Source: Citrobacter amalonaticus (lineage in GTDB: Bacteria; Pseudomonadota; Gammaproteobacteria; Enterobacterales; Enterobacteriaceae). Taken from it: a DNA stretch of 64,000 nucleotides. The notes beneath the pieces are model-generated. The model saw nothing but the letters and a program-made list of their open reading frames with translations. It was not told where the DNA came from and searched no databases. Below are positions 1 through 12,641 of the stretch, piece after piece; the stretch's first letter is position 1; every line of letters starts with the position of its first letter. The position numbers and the translations under genes are program-made. Location of the stretch: assembly GCF_018323885.1 (NCBI RefSeq), contig NZ_AP024585.1, positions 558,001 through 622,000 on the forward strand, read 5' to 3'.

Positions 1-1269
<1,269 letters not shown>

Positions 1270-1273
1270 GTTC

Positions 1274-1831
1274 ATGCAAACGAAAAAAAATGAAATTTGG
1301 GTGGGGATCTTCTTATTAGCCGCATTGCTGGCCGCACTGTTTATCTGCCTGAAGGCGGCTAATGTGACCTCTATGCGCACAGAACCGACCTACACGATTT
1401 ACGCGACATTCGATAATATCGGCGGCCTGAAAGTGCGCTCGCCGGTGCGTATCGGTGGTGTGGTGGTGGGGCGCGTGGCGGATATCTCTCTGGATCCGAA
1501 GACCTATTTACCGCGCGTGACGCTGGACATCGAAGAGCGCTATAACCACATCCCTGATACCAGTTCGCTGAGCATCCGGACGTCCGGTCTGCTGGGGGAA
1601 CAGTATCTGGCGCTGAACGTCGGTTTTGAAGATCCTGATCTGGGAACGTCTATCCTCAAAGATGGCGGCACAATCCAGGACACCAAATCCGCGATGGTGC
1701 TGGAAGATATGATTGGTCAGTTCCTTTACAACAGCAACAGTAAAGGCGATGACAATAAGAATTCTGGCGATGCGTCGGCGCCGACCGAAGGCCATAATGA
1801 AGCCACTGGGCCTGCGGGCACAACGAATTAA
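1274..1831 (+). CDS. mlaD: MlaD, MCE-domain lipid-binding subunit
   Basis: Membrane-anchored MCE protein. In E. coli it forms a hexameric ring in the periplasm that passes lipid between MlaC and MlaE. There is one N-terminal transmembrane helix (about residues 7-27) followed by an MCE domain (about 39-150). The ATG at 1274 is chosen over a codon 15 bp upstream because it gives the conserved MQTKKNE start and the upstream codon overlaps mlaE. The 185 residues compare with 183 in E. coli. The acidic, low-complexity C-terminal tail is the divergent part. Confidence 0.96.
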   Translation: MQTKKNEIWVGIFLLAALLAALFICLKAANVTSMRTEPTYTIYATFDNIGGLKVRSPVRIGGVVVGRVADISLDPKTYLPRVTLDIEERYNHIPDTSSLSIRTSGLLGEQYLALNVGFEDPDLGTSILKDGGTIQDTKSAMVLEDMIGQFLYNSNSKGDDNKNSGDASAPTEGHNEATGPAGTTN

Positions 1832-2484
<653 letters not shown>

Positions 2485-2485
<1 letters not shown>

Positions 2486-2781
2486 TGACTCAGTCACTCA
2501 ACTGGACGCGTGACGGTGACAAGCTGGCGCTGGTGGGAGAACTGGACCAGGATGTGCTTAATCCTTTGTGGGATGCGCGCATTGAAGCAATGACCGGTGT
2601 CACCTGCATCGACCTCAGTCAGGTTTCCCGAGTGGATACGGGGGGACTGGCGCTGCTGGTCCATCTCATCAGTCTGGCGAAACAGCAGGGCAACAACGTG
2701 TCGTTGTCGGGGGTGAATGACAAAGTCTTTACCCTGGCGGAACTCTATAATCTGCCTGCTGACGTGCTTCCGCGTCAGTAA
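2485..2781 (+). CDS. mlaB: MlaB, STAS-domain regulatory subunit of MlaFEDB
   Basis: Small cytoplasmic STAS-domain protein that binds MlaF and is needed for assembly and activity of the transporter. It is 98 residues with the typical STAS segment CIDLSQVSRVDTGGLALL. It is the last gene of the mla operon and overlaps the mlaC stop by one base. A hairpin with a T-run follows at 2804-2833. Confidence 0.95.
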
Positions 2782-2803
2782 TATCAGTACGTTATTATCT
2801 ACA

Positions 2804-2833
2804 GCCTCGCTGGATTGACCCGCGAGGCTTTTT
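2804..2833 (+). terminator. Rho-independent terminator of the mla operon
   Basis: A 7-bp GC-rich stem (GCCTCGC / GCGAGGC, arms 2804-2810 and 2822-2828) is followed by five Ts. It lies 23 bp after the mlaB stop and before ibaG. Confidence 0.85.
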
Positions 2834-2904
2834 GCTTATTTATGACAGCGCAACTTTGCTCTAAGATGTTGGGCTGTATTCACAATCTGACGAATGAAGA
2901 GCCC

Positions 2905-3159
2905 ATGGAAAATAATGAAATTCAGAGCGTGCTGATGAACGCACTCTCCCTCCAGGAAGTCCACGTCTCTGGCGATGGCAGTCACTTTCAGGTTATTGCC
3001 GTGGGTGAGATGTTTGACGGCATGAGCCGGGTGAAGAAGCAGCAGTCGGTCTATGCGCCGCTGATGGAGTACATTGCGGACAATCGCATTCATGCCCTGT
3101 CGATCAAAGCGTATACCCCCGCAGAATGGGCGCGCGATCGCAAACTAAACGGTTTTTGA
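2905..3159 (+). CDS. ibaG: IbaG, BolA-family protein
   Basis: BolA-like protein of 84 residues, also called YrbA. In E. coli it is acid-inducible and binds monothiol glutaredoxin Grx4 through a [2Fe-2S] cluster. The BolA fold with its conserved [11 protein letters not shown] and late [13 protein letters not shown] segments is intact, including the conserved histidine. The frame is open upstream, but the ATG at 2905 gives the conserved MENNEIQS start; E. coli has one extra residue. It lies 52 bp before murA in the same direction. Confidence 0.93.
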   Translation: MENNEIQSVLMNALSLQEVHVSGDGSHFQVIAVGEMFDGMSRVKKQQSVYAPLMEYIADNRIHALSIKAYTPAEWARDRKLNGF

Positions 3160-3190
3160 GTTACGGGTGTCACACCGGTAACGACGATGA

Positions 3191-4471
<1,281 letters not shown>

Positions 4472-4485
4472 GCGTCAATGAAATC

Positions 4486-4520
4486 AGTAGCCCCATTGCC
4501 AATGGCTGGGGCTACTGCTT
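4486..4520 (+). terminator. Hairpin terminator between murA and sfsB
   Basis: Perfect 9-bp arms (AGTAGCCCC at 4486-4494, GGGGCTACT at 4508-4516) lie 14 bp past the murA stop. The T-run after it is short (GCTTT). It probably serves both convergent genes. Confidence 0.65.
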
Positions 4521-4526
4521 TGTGCC

Positions 4527-4814
4527 TTACTCTACATCCTGCTTGTCACGACGTGACGCCCGCATCATGCGCGTTCTGTCGATAAACGCATGAGTTTTTG
4601 CGTCATGGTATCGTGAAGGCCAGATCACCCAGGGATCCGTTCCGAGCGCTTTCGCAATGATCAGCTCGCCTTTCGGCCATGGTCGGGTTAAGGCGTTTGC
4701 CAGCGTGGAGGAACTTAATCCGTTTCTGCGTGACTCGGCAGCCATTGATGTCCCTCTTTTACGTAATCCAGCAATGATATCTGCCGGATGCCAGTCAATG
4801 AGTTTGCTCTCCAT
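4527..4814 (-). CDS. sfsB: SfsB/Nlp, Ner-like DNA-binding regulator
   Basis: Small helix-turn-helix protein of the phage Ner family, 95 residues (92 in E. coli). The family acts as transcription regulators; E. coli sfsB was found as a stimulator of maltose genes when overproduced. The Ner signature region DWHPADIIAGLRKRGTSM and PWPKGELIIAKALGTDPWVIWPSRY is intact. It lies downstream of ispB on the same strand, with a 227-bp AT-rich gap that probably holds its own promoter. The C-terminal 15 residues diverge from K-12. Confidence 0.92.
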   Translation of the reverse strand: MESKLIDWHPADIIAGLRKRGTSMAAESRRNGLSSSTLANALTRPWPKGELIIAKALGTDPWVIWPSRYHDAKTHAFIDRTRMMRASRRDKQDVE

Positions 4815-5001
4815 TTATCCCCTCGTTTATGGTCATTCATCGTTGATTTGCACCATCAATTTGCAGAAGACACTATACTCCCAGAGAATTGTTGTTCTAA
4901 TATGTTCAAGTAAAGAGTTTGAATATTCAGAATTTATTAAGAGTTATTGCTTTGCTTGCAGCGGAATAGAGAGATTCGGCGGGTTTTATTAGATCTTTTA
5001 T

Positions 5002-5033
5002 GAATCATCCCGCGCAGAGTGGCGGGATGATTC
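5002..5033 (-). terminator. Hairpin downstream of ispB
   Basis: Perfect 12-bp arms (5002-5013 and 5022-5033, core AATCATCCCGC / GCGGGATGATT) start 9 bp after the ispB stop. No T-run follows on the minus strand, so it may be a transcript-end stabiliser or weak terminator. Confidence 0.5.
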
Positions 5034-5041
5034 CATCGTTA

Positions 5042-6013
5042 TTAGCGATCGCGCTGGACGGCGATATGCGCCAGGCCGATCAACGCTTCGCGCCATTGGG
5101 AATCCGGCAGCACCTGCAGCGCGGCGATGGCTTTGTCAGCCTCTTCTTCCGCACGCTGACGTGTCCATTCCAGTGAGCCGCAGGCGTTCATCGCTTCCAG
5201 CACGGGCTCCAGAAGATGTCGGCCATTGCCTTGCTCGATCGCATGGCGAATCATTTGTGCCTGCTCTGGCGTACCGTTACGCATCGCATGCAGCAGCGGT
5301 AACGTCGGTTTGCCTTCGTTCAGGTCATCACCGACATTTTTACCGAGCTGTTCGCCGTCGGCGTTATAGTCCAGCAGATCGTCAATCAACTGGAATGCAG
5401 TGCCCAGATAGCGACCATAGTCCTGCAGTCCTTTTTCCTCGGCTTCACTACAGCCCGCGAGGAGACCGGAACACTGCGCCGCCGCTTCAAACAGACGCGC
5501 TGTTTTACTGTAGATCACCCGCATATAGCTGTCTTCCGTAATGTCCGGGTCGTTAACATTCATTAACTGCAGGACTTCACCTTCAGCAATGACGTTCACA
5601 GCTTCAGACATCACCTCCAGCACTTTCAGCGAGCCGAGGCTGGTCATCATCTGGAAAGCTCGGGTATAGATAAAATCGCCAACCAGCACGCTGGCGGCAT
5701 TACCAAACGCGGCGTTCGCAGTGGCTTTACCCCGGCGCATATCGGATTCATCCACCACATCGTCATGAAGCAGGGTGGCGGTGTGGATAAATTCGATCAA
5801 TGCCGCGATCGTGACATGGGCATTTCCCTGATAGCCAACGGCGCGCGCCGCGAGGACGGCAATCATCGGGCGAATGCGTTTACCGCCACCGCTCACAATG
5901 TAATAGCCTAACTGATTGATCAGTTGGACGTCGGAATTAAGCTGTTCAAGGATTGTCGCATTGACACCCGCCATATCTTGCGCGGTTAACTCGTTGATTT
6001 TTTCTAAATTCAT
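5042..6013 (-). CDS. ispB: IspB, octaprenyl diphosphate synthase
   Basis: Trans-prenyltransferase that makes the C40 octaprenyl side chain of ubiquinone and menaquinone from IPP and FPP; essential in E. coli. Both aspartate-rich Mg2+/diphosphate sites are visible: HDDVVDESD (Asp84, Asp85, Asp88) and LIDDLLDY. The start at 6013 gives the conserved MNLEKINELTAQ and 323 residues as in E. coli; the frame stays open 15 codons further. It is divergent from rplU. Confidence 0.97.
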   Translation of the reverse strand: MNLEKINELTAQDMAGVNATILEQLNSDVQLINQLGYYIVSGGGKRIRPMIAVLAARAVGYQGNAHVTIAALIEFIHTATLLHDDVVDESDMRRGKATANAAFGNAASVLVGDFIYTRAFQMMTSLGSLKVLEVMSEAVNVIAEGEVLQLMNVNDPDITEDSYMRVIYSKTARLFEAAAQCSGLLAGCSEAEEKGLQDYGRYLGTAFQLIDDLLDYNADGEQLGKNVGDDLNEGKPTLPLLHAMRNGTPEQAQMIRHAIEQGNGRHLLEPVLEAMNACGSLEWTRQRAEEEADKAIAALQVLPDSQWREALIGLAHIAVQRDR

Positions 6014-6170
6014 CGCAAAAGCCGGGCTTTTCGCCCCGTTTACCTCATCATGCGGCAAGGTAACTTAGGGTTTAGGGTTAGAAATATATGTTGATTGTAC
6101 TGAAAAAACGCCGCAGATAAACGTTACCGTACACGTTGTGTTTTTTTTCTTCATGTATTGACTGTAGCAC

Positions 6171-6199
6171 TTGTCAAAGGCTCACGTTTTGCGTAATAT
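6171..6199 (+). promoter_or_regulatory. Predicted sigma-70 promoter of rplU-rpmA
   Basis: TTGTCA (6171-6176) and TAATAT (6194-6199) are separated by 17 bp. This predicts a start near 6206 and a leader of about 65 nt before rplU. Confidence 0.6.
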
Positions 6200-6235
6200 T
6201 CGCGCCCTATTGTGAATATTTATAGCGCACTCTGA

Positions 6236-6583
<348 letters not shown>

Positions 6584-6602
6584 GACCTGAGGAGAGATTT
6601 AA

Positions 6603-6860
<258 letters not shown>

Positions 6861-6884
6861 GTTTTTCGTGGTCCGGTAACGGAT

Positions 6885-6915
6885 AAAAGCCCCGCACCCT
6901 GTTGCGGGGCTTTTT
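6885..6915 (+). terminator. Rho-independent terminator after rpmA
   Basis: GCCCCGC (6889-6895) pairs with GCGGGGC (6904-6910) and is followed by TTTTT. It should limit yhbE-obgE expression relative to the ribosomal protein genes. Confidence 0.88.
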
Positions 6916-6988
6916 ACATTCGACGACCGGTAAATATGCTCGTGAAACCGCTTTGCACCGGATAACGAGCCCTTGCAGGGAAACGGGC

Positions 6989-7954
6989 ATGAAGCAGCAG
7001 GCTGGCATTGGTATTCTTTTGGCGCTCACAACGGCGGTATGTTGGGGGGCTTTGCCAATTGCTATGAAGCAGGTGCTGGAGGTGATGGAGCCTCCTACCA
7101 TCGTTTTTTACCGTTTTTTAATCGCCAGTATTGGCCTCGGGGCGATTCTGGCCGCGAAGCGTAAGCTTCCGCCGCTGCGAATTTTTCGCAAAGCGCGCTG
7201 GCTGGTTCTGCTGGCAATTGCTACCGGTGGGCTCTTTGGCAACTTCATCCTGTTCAGCTCTTCCCTGCAGTATTTAAGCCCAACGGCTTCGCAGGTGATC
7301 GGCCAACTGTCGCCAGTGGGCATGATGGTCGCGAGCGTATTTATCCTTAAAGAGAAAATGCGCGGTACGCAGATTGTCGGCGCGATAATGCTGTTGTGCG
7401 GACTGGTGATGTTCTTCAACACCAGTCTGATCGAAATTTTTACCAGGCTGACCGATTACACCTGGGGCGTCATTTTTGGCGTCGGTGCGGCTACGGTCTG
7501 GGTAAGTTATGGTGTTGCGCAAAAGGTGTTATTGCGGCGTCTGGCATCACCGCAGATTCTGTTTTTACTGTACACTTTATGTACGATAGCGCTATTGCCG
7601 CTGGCGAAGCCCGGTGTGATAGCCCAGCTCAGTGACTGGCAGCTTGCCTGTTTAATTTTCTGTGGGCTGAATACACTGGTAGGATATGGCGCCCTGGCGG
7701 AAGCGATGGCGCGTTGGCAGGCAGCGCAGGTGAGCGCATTAATCACGCTCACCCCGCTGTTTACGCTGTTATTTTCAGATCTTTTATCTATGGCCTGGCC
7801 CGATTTCTTCGCCAGACCGATGTTAAACCTTCTCGGTTATCTCGGTGCGTTTGTCGTGGTTGCGGGCGCGATGTACTCCGCCATTGGTCATCGTATTTGG
7901 GGCGGATTACGTAAGCATGAATCGGTGGTATCGCAGCCCCGCTCAGGCGAATGA
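6989..7954 (+). CDS. yhbE: YhbE, EamA/DMT-family inner-membrane transporter
   Basis: Drug/metabolite-transporter superfamily protein with about ten transmembrane helices in two EamA repeats (roughly residues 5-140 and 155-300). It has 321 residues, the E. coli length. The substrate is unknown. The ATG at 6989 gives the conserved MKQQAGIGILLALTTAVCWG; the frame is open upstream through the terminator but without a ribosome site. It lies just before obgE (15 bp), as in E. coli. Confidence 0.92.
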   Translation: MKQQAGIGILLALTTAVCWGALPIAMKQVLEVMEPPTIVFYRFLIASIGLGAILAAKRKLPPLRIFRKARWLVLLAIATGGLFGNFILFSSSLQYLSPTASQVIGQLSPVGMMVASVFILKEKMRGTQIVGAIMLLCGLVMFFNTSLIEIFTRLTDYTWGVIFGVGAATVWVSYGVAQKVLLRRLASPQILFLLYTLCTIALLPLAKPGVIAQLSDWQLACLIFCGLNTLVGYGALAEAMARWQAAQVSALITLTPLFTLLFSDLLSMAWPDFFARPMLNLLGYLGAFVVVAGAMYSAIGHRIWGGLRKHESVVSQPRSGE

Positions 7955-9142
<1,188 letters not shown>

Positions 9143-9150
9143 TCTCAGGA

Positions 9151-9178
9151 AAACCCCGGACATGTTGCCGGGGTTTTT
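9151..9178 (+). terminator. Terminator between obgE and dacB
   Basis: AACCCCGG and CCGGGGTT arms (9152-9159, 9168-9175) run into a T-run on the + strand. On the - strand AAACCCC gives a short U-run too, so it may also end dacB. Confidence 0.82.
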
Positions 9179-9190
9179 GTTTTTGCGGAC

Positions 9191-10624
9191 TCAGTTATTC
9201 TGATAGATATCTTTGTACAATCGGCTTTCAAAGCGAACCAGAGGAATGCGGCGGTTACGTTGATCGGCAGGTTCTACCGCATAACCCGATAGATATTGTA
9301 CAAACGCCATCCGTTGCCCGCTGGCGGTGGTAATAAAGCCCGCCAGGTTGTACACCCCTTGCAATGATCCCGTTTTCGCTGAGACCTTACCATCGACGCC
9401 CGCCTGATGCAGACCCGCACGGTACTGCAGAGAGCCGTCATAGCCCGCCAGCGGCAGCATTGAGATGAAATTCAGCTCGTTGTCATGCTGCGCGATGTAT
9501 TGCAGAACCTGCATCATGGTGGCAGGGGCGATCAGGTTATGGCGCGACAGGCCGGAGCCATCGGCAATAATCGTGTTGCCAATATCGACTCCGGCTTGTT
9601 GACGCAGGATCTGCCGCACAGCATCGGAGCCCGCACGCCACGTTCCCGGTACATTAAACCGTGCGTGACCAATCATTCGGAAGACGGTGTCGGCAATCAT
9701 GTTGTCCGACTTTTTCAGCATAATCTTAAGCAGATCGTGCAGCGGCGCAGACTGCTTACTGGCCACAATGGTGCCTGGCTCATTGACCTGTGTCTGGCGT
9801 AATAAGGTTCCGCTGTAGGTGATACCGGCCTGTTTGAGTTCATCTTTCAGGATCGCCCCGGCATAGCTGGCGCCGTCCTGAATGGCAAATGCCAGCGGCA
9901 GAGGGTCGGCACGCTGCGGCAGACACCCGGTCAATGTGAAGCGGTTTAAATCGCCCGGAACCACGTCCAGTTCACAATATTGCGCCTCCGCAGAGCCGCG
10001 TGGGAGTGTGCGAACCTGGCTGAACATGGTGACCGGGTAGTAAGATGCTACGCGAATATAGGCCAAATCGTTCGCTTTTTGCGCGCTGTAGAGCGAAATC
10101 GAGAAGCAGTTTCGATCGACAATGGCGGCCGCAGGCGGCGCGCTGAAGCACTGGGTCATGTCGTTCCAGGGCCATCCCGGTGCTTTATCGTGACTGGCAA
10201 AAACAGAGGTATCAATCAGGACGTTCCCGGTGATTTGCGTGACGCCTGCTTTTTTCAGGTTCGCCACCATATTCCGAATATCCTGCCTTTTTAGCGTCGG
10301 ATCGGCACCAAATCGCGCCACTAAATCACCTTTGAGAACGCCCGCATCAACGCTGCCTTTGGTCTCCAGCGTGGTCGTAAAGCGGAAGTCAGGGCCAAGC
10401 TGAATTAAGGCCGCCAGCGCGGTAATCACTTTCTGCGTACTGGCAGGAAGTGCCATTTGCTGACTGTGATAATCAATTGCGGGAGTCGGGGCGCCGACCT
10501 TCTGGACCATGAGGGCAAGGTTAGCTCCGGCAGGGAGCTGGTTGATGTACTCGTCAACGTTCGCGGCCTGGACGCTGAACGCTACACTGGTGGTCAATCC
10601 GATGATAAATCTGGAAAATCGCAT
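9191..10624 (-). CDS. dacB: PBP4, D-alanyl-D-alanine carboxypeptidase/endopeptidase
   Basis: Class C low-molecular-weight penicillin-binding protein that trims peptidoglycan cross-links and pentapeptides in the periplasm. It has a signal peptide of about 20 residues (cleavage after VQA), the catalytic SxxK motif Ser62-Thr-Gln-Lys65, SDN in the second active-site motif, and KTGS in the third. The 477 residues match E. coli. Its 5' end is divergent from greA. Confidence 0.97.
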   Translation of the reverse strand: MRFSRFIIGLTTSVAFSVQAANVDEYINQLPAGANLALMVQKVGAPTPAIDYHSQQMALPASTQKVITALAALIQLGPDFRFTTTLETKGSVDAGVLKGDLVARFGADPTLKRQDIRNMVANLKKAGVTQITGNVLIDTSVFASHDKAPGWPWNDMTQCFSAPPAAAIVDRNCFSISLYSAQKANDLAYIRVASYYPVTMFSQVRTLPRGSAEAQYCELDVVPGDLNRFTLTGCLPQRADPLPLAFAIQDGASYAGAILKDELKQAGITYSGTLLRQTQVNEPGTIVASKQSAPLHDLLKIMLKKSDNMIADTVFRMIGHARFNVPGTWRAGSDAVRQILRQQAGVDIGNTIIADGSGLSRHNLIAPATMMQVLQYIAQHDNELNFISMLPLAGYDGSLQYRAGLHQAGVDGKVSAKTGSLQGVYNLAGFITTASGQRMAFVQYLSGYAVEPADQRNRRIPLVRFESRLYKDIYQNN

Positions 10625-10743
10625 AATCTCGCGCTAACAACCTGGAAACAAGCCGACATACTACGGCGCAATGCCCTGGAAAGTAAACGATGACCCATAG
10701 GGAACTCCAGGGTAAAATGAGTATCAAATTAAGAATTGTAGCT

Positions 10744-10777
10744 GACCTGGACCTTGCGTCCGGGTCGGTATTTTTTT
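10744..10777 (+). terminator. GraL-type terminator in the greA leader
   Basis: A 9-bp stem (GACCTGGAC at 10744-10752, GTCCGGGTC at 10758-10766) is followed by GGTA and seven Ts, about 95 bp before greA. In E. coli a terminator here truncates most greA transcripts and yields the short GraL RNAs. The position and structure match; the RNA products are inferred. Confidence 0.75.
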
Positions 10778-10870
10778 GCTTCTGGTCCGGGTATGACGTC
10801 ATACCGGGGCAGGCTTAACAGCCGGGGCACAGCAATCGCCCCCTACAGGAATGTTCAAGAGGTATAACAA

Positions 10871-11347
10871 ATGCAAGCGATTCCGATGACCTTACGTGGT
10901 GCAGAAAAATTACGCGAAGAGCTGGATTTTCTGAAATCTGTGCGCCGTCCTGAAATTATCGCCTCTATTGCCGAAGCGCGTGAGCATGGCGATCTGAAAG
11001 AGAATGCGGAATATCATGCGGCGCGTGAACAGCAGGGATTCTGTGAAGGTCGTATCAAAGACATCGAAGCGAAGTTGTCGAATGCTCAGGTCATCGATGT
11101 CACCAAAATGCCGAATAACGGTCGCGTTGTCTTTGGCGCGACGGTCACCGTTCTGAACCTTGATAATGACGAAGAGCAGACCTGGCGCATCGTGGGCGAT
11201 GACGAAGCGGACTTCAAACAGAACCTGATTTCCGTCAATTCGCCGATTGCACGCGGCCTGATTGGCAAAGAACAGGATGACGTCGTGGTGATCAAAACGC
11301 CAGGCGGCGAAGTCGAATATGAAATCACTAAGGTAGAATACCTGTAA
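10871..11347 (+). CDS. greA: GreA, transcript cleavage factor
   Basis: Binds the RNA polymerase secondary channel and stimulates cleavage of backtracked RNA. It is 158 residues with the N-terminal coiled coil carrying the acidic tip (Asp41 and Glu44 in the [15 protein letters not shown] region) and the C-terminal FKBP-like domain. Length and sequence are as in E. coli. The upstream region holds a GraL-like attenuator. Confidence 0.98.
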   Translation: MQAIPMTLRGAEKLREELDFLKSVRRPEIIASIAEAREHGDLKENAEYHAAREQQGFCEGRIKDIEAKLSNAQVIDVTKMPNNGRVVFGATVTVLNLDNDEEQTWRIVGDDEADFKQNLISVNSPIARGLIGKEQDDVVVIKTPGGEVEYEITKVEYL

Positions 11348-11380
11348 GTGCTCAAGATGTTGATGTATTGTAAAGAAAGG

Positions 11381-11405
11381 AAAAAGGCCGCATAGCGGCC
11401 TTTTA
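11381..11405 (+). terminator. greA terminator
   Basis: AAAGGCCGC and GCGGCCTTTT arms with loop ATA lie 34 bp past the greA stop. The A-run before and T-run after the stem make it potentially bidirectional, also serving the convergent yhbY. Confidence 0.85.
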
Positions 11406-11492
11406 TCAACGAAGAGAGCGTGGCATTTTGCTCTCCTGCTTGCGGGAAATCCCTCGTTTTACACAGGTTTTGTGTTCGACTTTAGGATATTC

Positions 11493-11786
11493 TTAGCGTG
11501 GCAGCGAGATTTTGCGTTCTTTACTCGGGCGATAAAGCACCAGCATTTTACCGATGACCTGTACATTACAGGCGCCGGTTTCGCGCACGATAGCGTCCAC
11601 GATCAAGGTTTTTGTTTCGCGATCTTCAGACGCGACTTTCACCTTGATGAGTTCATGGTGCTCTAACGCTTGTTCAATCTCGGCCAGTACCCCTTCGGTC
11701 AAACCATTATTGCCAAGCATAACGACCGGCTTGAGCGGATGTGCCAGACCTTTCAGGTGCTGTTTTTGTTTAGTACTCAGATTCAT
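11493..11786 (-). CDS. yhbY: YhbY, CRM-domain RNA-binding protein of pre-50S ribosomes
   Basis: Single CRM (chloroplast RNA splicing and ribosome maturation) domain protein, 97 residues, that associates with pre-50S particles in E. coli. The CRM signature GNNGLTEGV is present, near an IEQALEHHELIKVKV stretch. The reading frame is open well upstream (to 12044), but the homologous start MNLSTKQKQHLKGLAHPLKP at 11786 is used. It is divergent from rlmE. Confidence 0.95.
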   Translation of the reverse strand: MNLSTKQKQHLKGLAHPLKPVVMLGNNGLTEGVLAEIEQALEHHELIKVKVASEDRETKTLIVDAIVRETGACNVQVIGKMLVLYRPSKERKISLPR

Positions 11787-11912
11787 CGTATATTTTTGCT
11801 TACGTTGGGATTGAAAACGGGTCATTCTACCGCCATCTCCCATATATCGCCAAATAGTGCGTGGAAATTTACGCCGTATGGCAACGATGTTCTGCCCCGA
11901 TGGGAAAGTTAA

Positions 11913-12542
11913 ATGACAGGTAAGAAGCGTTCTGCCAGCTCGAGTCGCTGGCTTCAGGAACACTTTAGCGATAAATATGTTCAAGAGGCACAGAAAAAGG
12001 GGTTGCGTTCCCGTGCCTGGTTTAAACTTGATGAAATACAGCAAAGTGACAAACTTTTTAAGCCGGGGATGACGGTAGTCGATCTCGGTGCTGCGCCAGG
12101 AGGCTGGTCACAGTATGTGGTCTCGCAGATTGGCGGCAAAGGCCGTATCATCGCTTGTGATCTTTTACCTATGGATCCTATCGTTGGTGTGGACTTTCTT
12201 CAGGGCGATTTTCGTGATGAACTTGTCATGAAAGCGCTGCTGGAACGCGTGGGTGACAGTAAAGTCCAGGTTGTCATGTCAGATATGGCACCAAACATGA
12301 GCGGAACACCAGCGGTGGATATCCCCCGTGCCATGTATCTGGTGGAACTGGCGTTAGAAATGTGTCGTGATGTGCTAGCGCCGGGTGGCAGTTTTGTAGT
12401 GAAGGTGTTCCAGGGCGAAGGTTTCGATGAGTACCTAAGGGAAATTCGCTCCCTGTTTACGAAGGTGAAAGTTCGTAAACCGGACTCTTCTCGCGCACGT
12501 TCGCGTGAAGTGTATATTGTAGCGACCGGGCGTAAACCATAA
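11913..12542 (+). CDS. rlmE: RlmE, 23S rRNA 2'-O-methyltransferase (U2552)
   Basis: Heat-shock-inducible SAM-dependent methyltransferase (FtsJ/RrmJ) that methylates U2552 in the A-loop at a late step of 50S assembly. It is 209 residues. The SAM-binding motif [12 protein letters not shown] and the catalytic K-D-K-E tetrad (Lys38 in AWFKLD, Asp in SDMAPN, Lys in VVKVFQGEG, Glu near the C terminus) are visible. It is upstream of ftsH, as in E. coli. Confidence 0.97.
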   Translation: MTGKKRSASSSRWLQEHFSDKYVQEAQKKGLRSRAWFKLDEIQQSDKLFKPGMTVVDLGAAPGGWSQYVVSQIGGKGRIIACDLLPMDPIVGVDFLQGDFRDELVMKALLERVGDSKVQVVMSDMAPNMSGTPAVDIPRAMYLVELALEMCRDVLAPGGSFVVKVFQGEGFDEYLREIRSLFTKVKVRKPDSSRARSREVYIVATGRKP

Positions 12543-12641
12543 CTGGTCGATTTCAGACGAAAGTTTGAAAGACGCTGGATATAGAGTATCCTGACGCTGT
12601 TTTTAACACAGTTGTAATAAGAGGTTAATCCCTTGAGTGAC

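Noticed and set aside
4657..4992. 111-codon + strand frame across sfsB and its upstream region
   Set aside because: Half is antisense to sfsB; the rest is AT-rich intergenic DNA. There is no ribosome site and no family resemblance.
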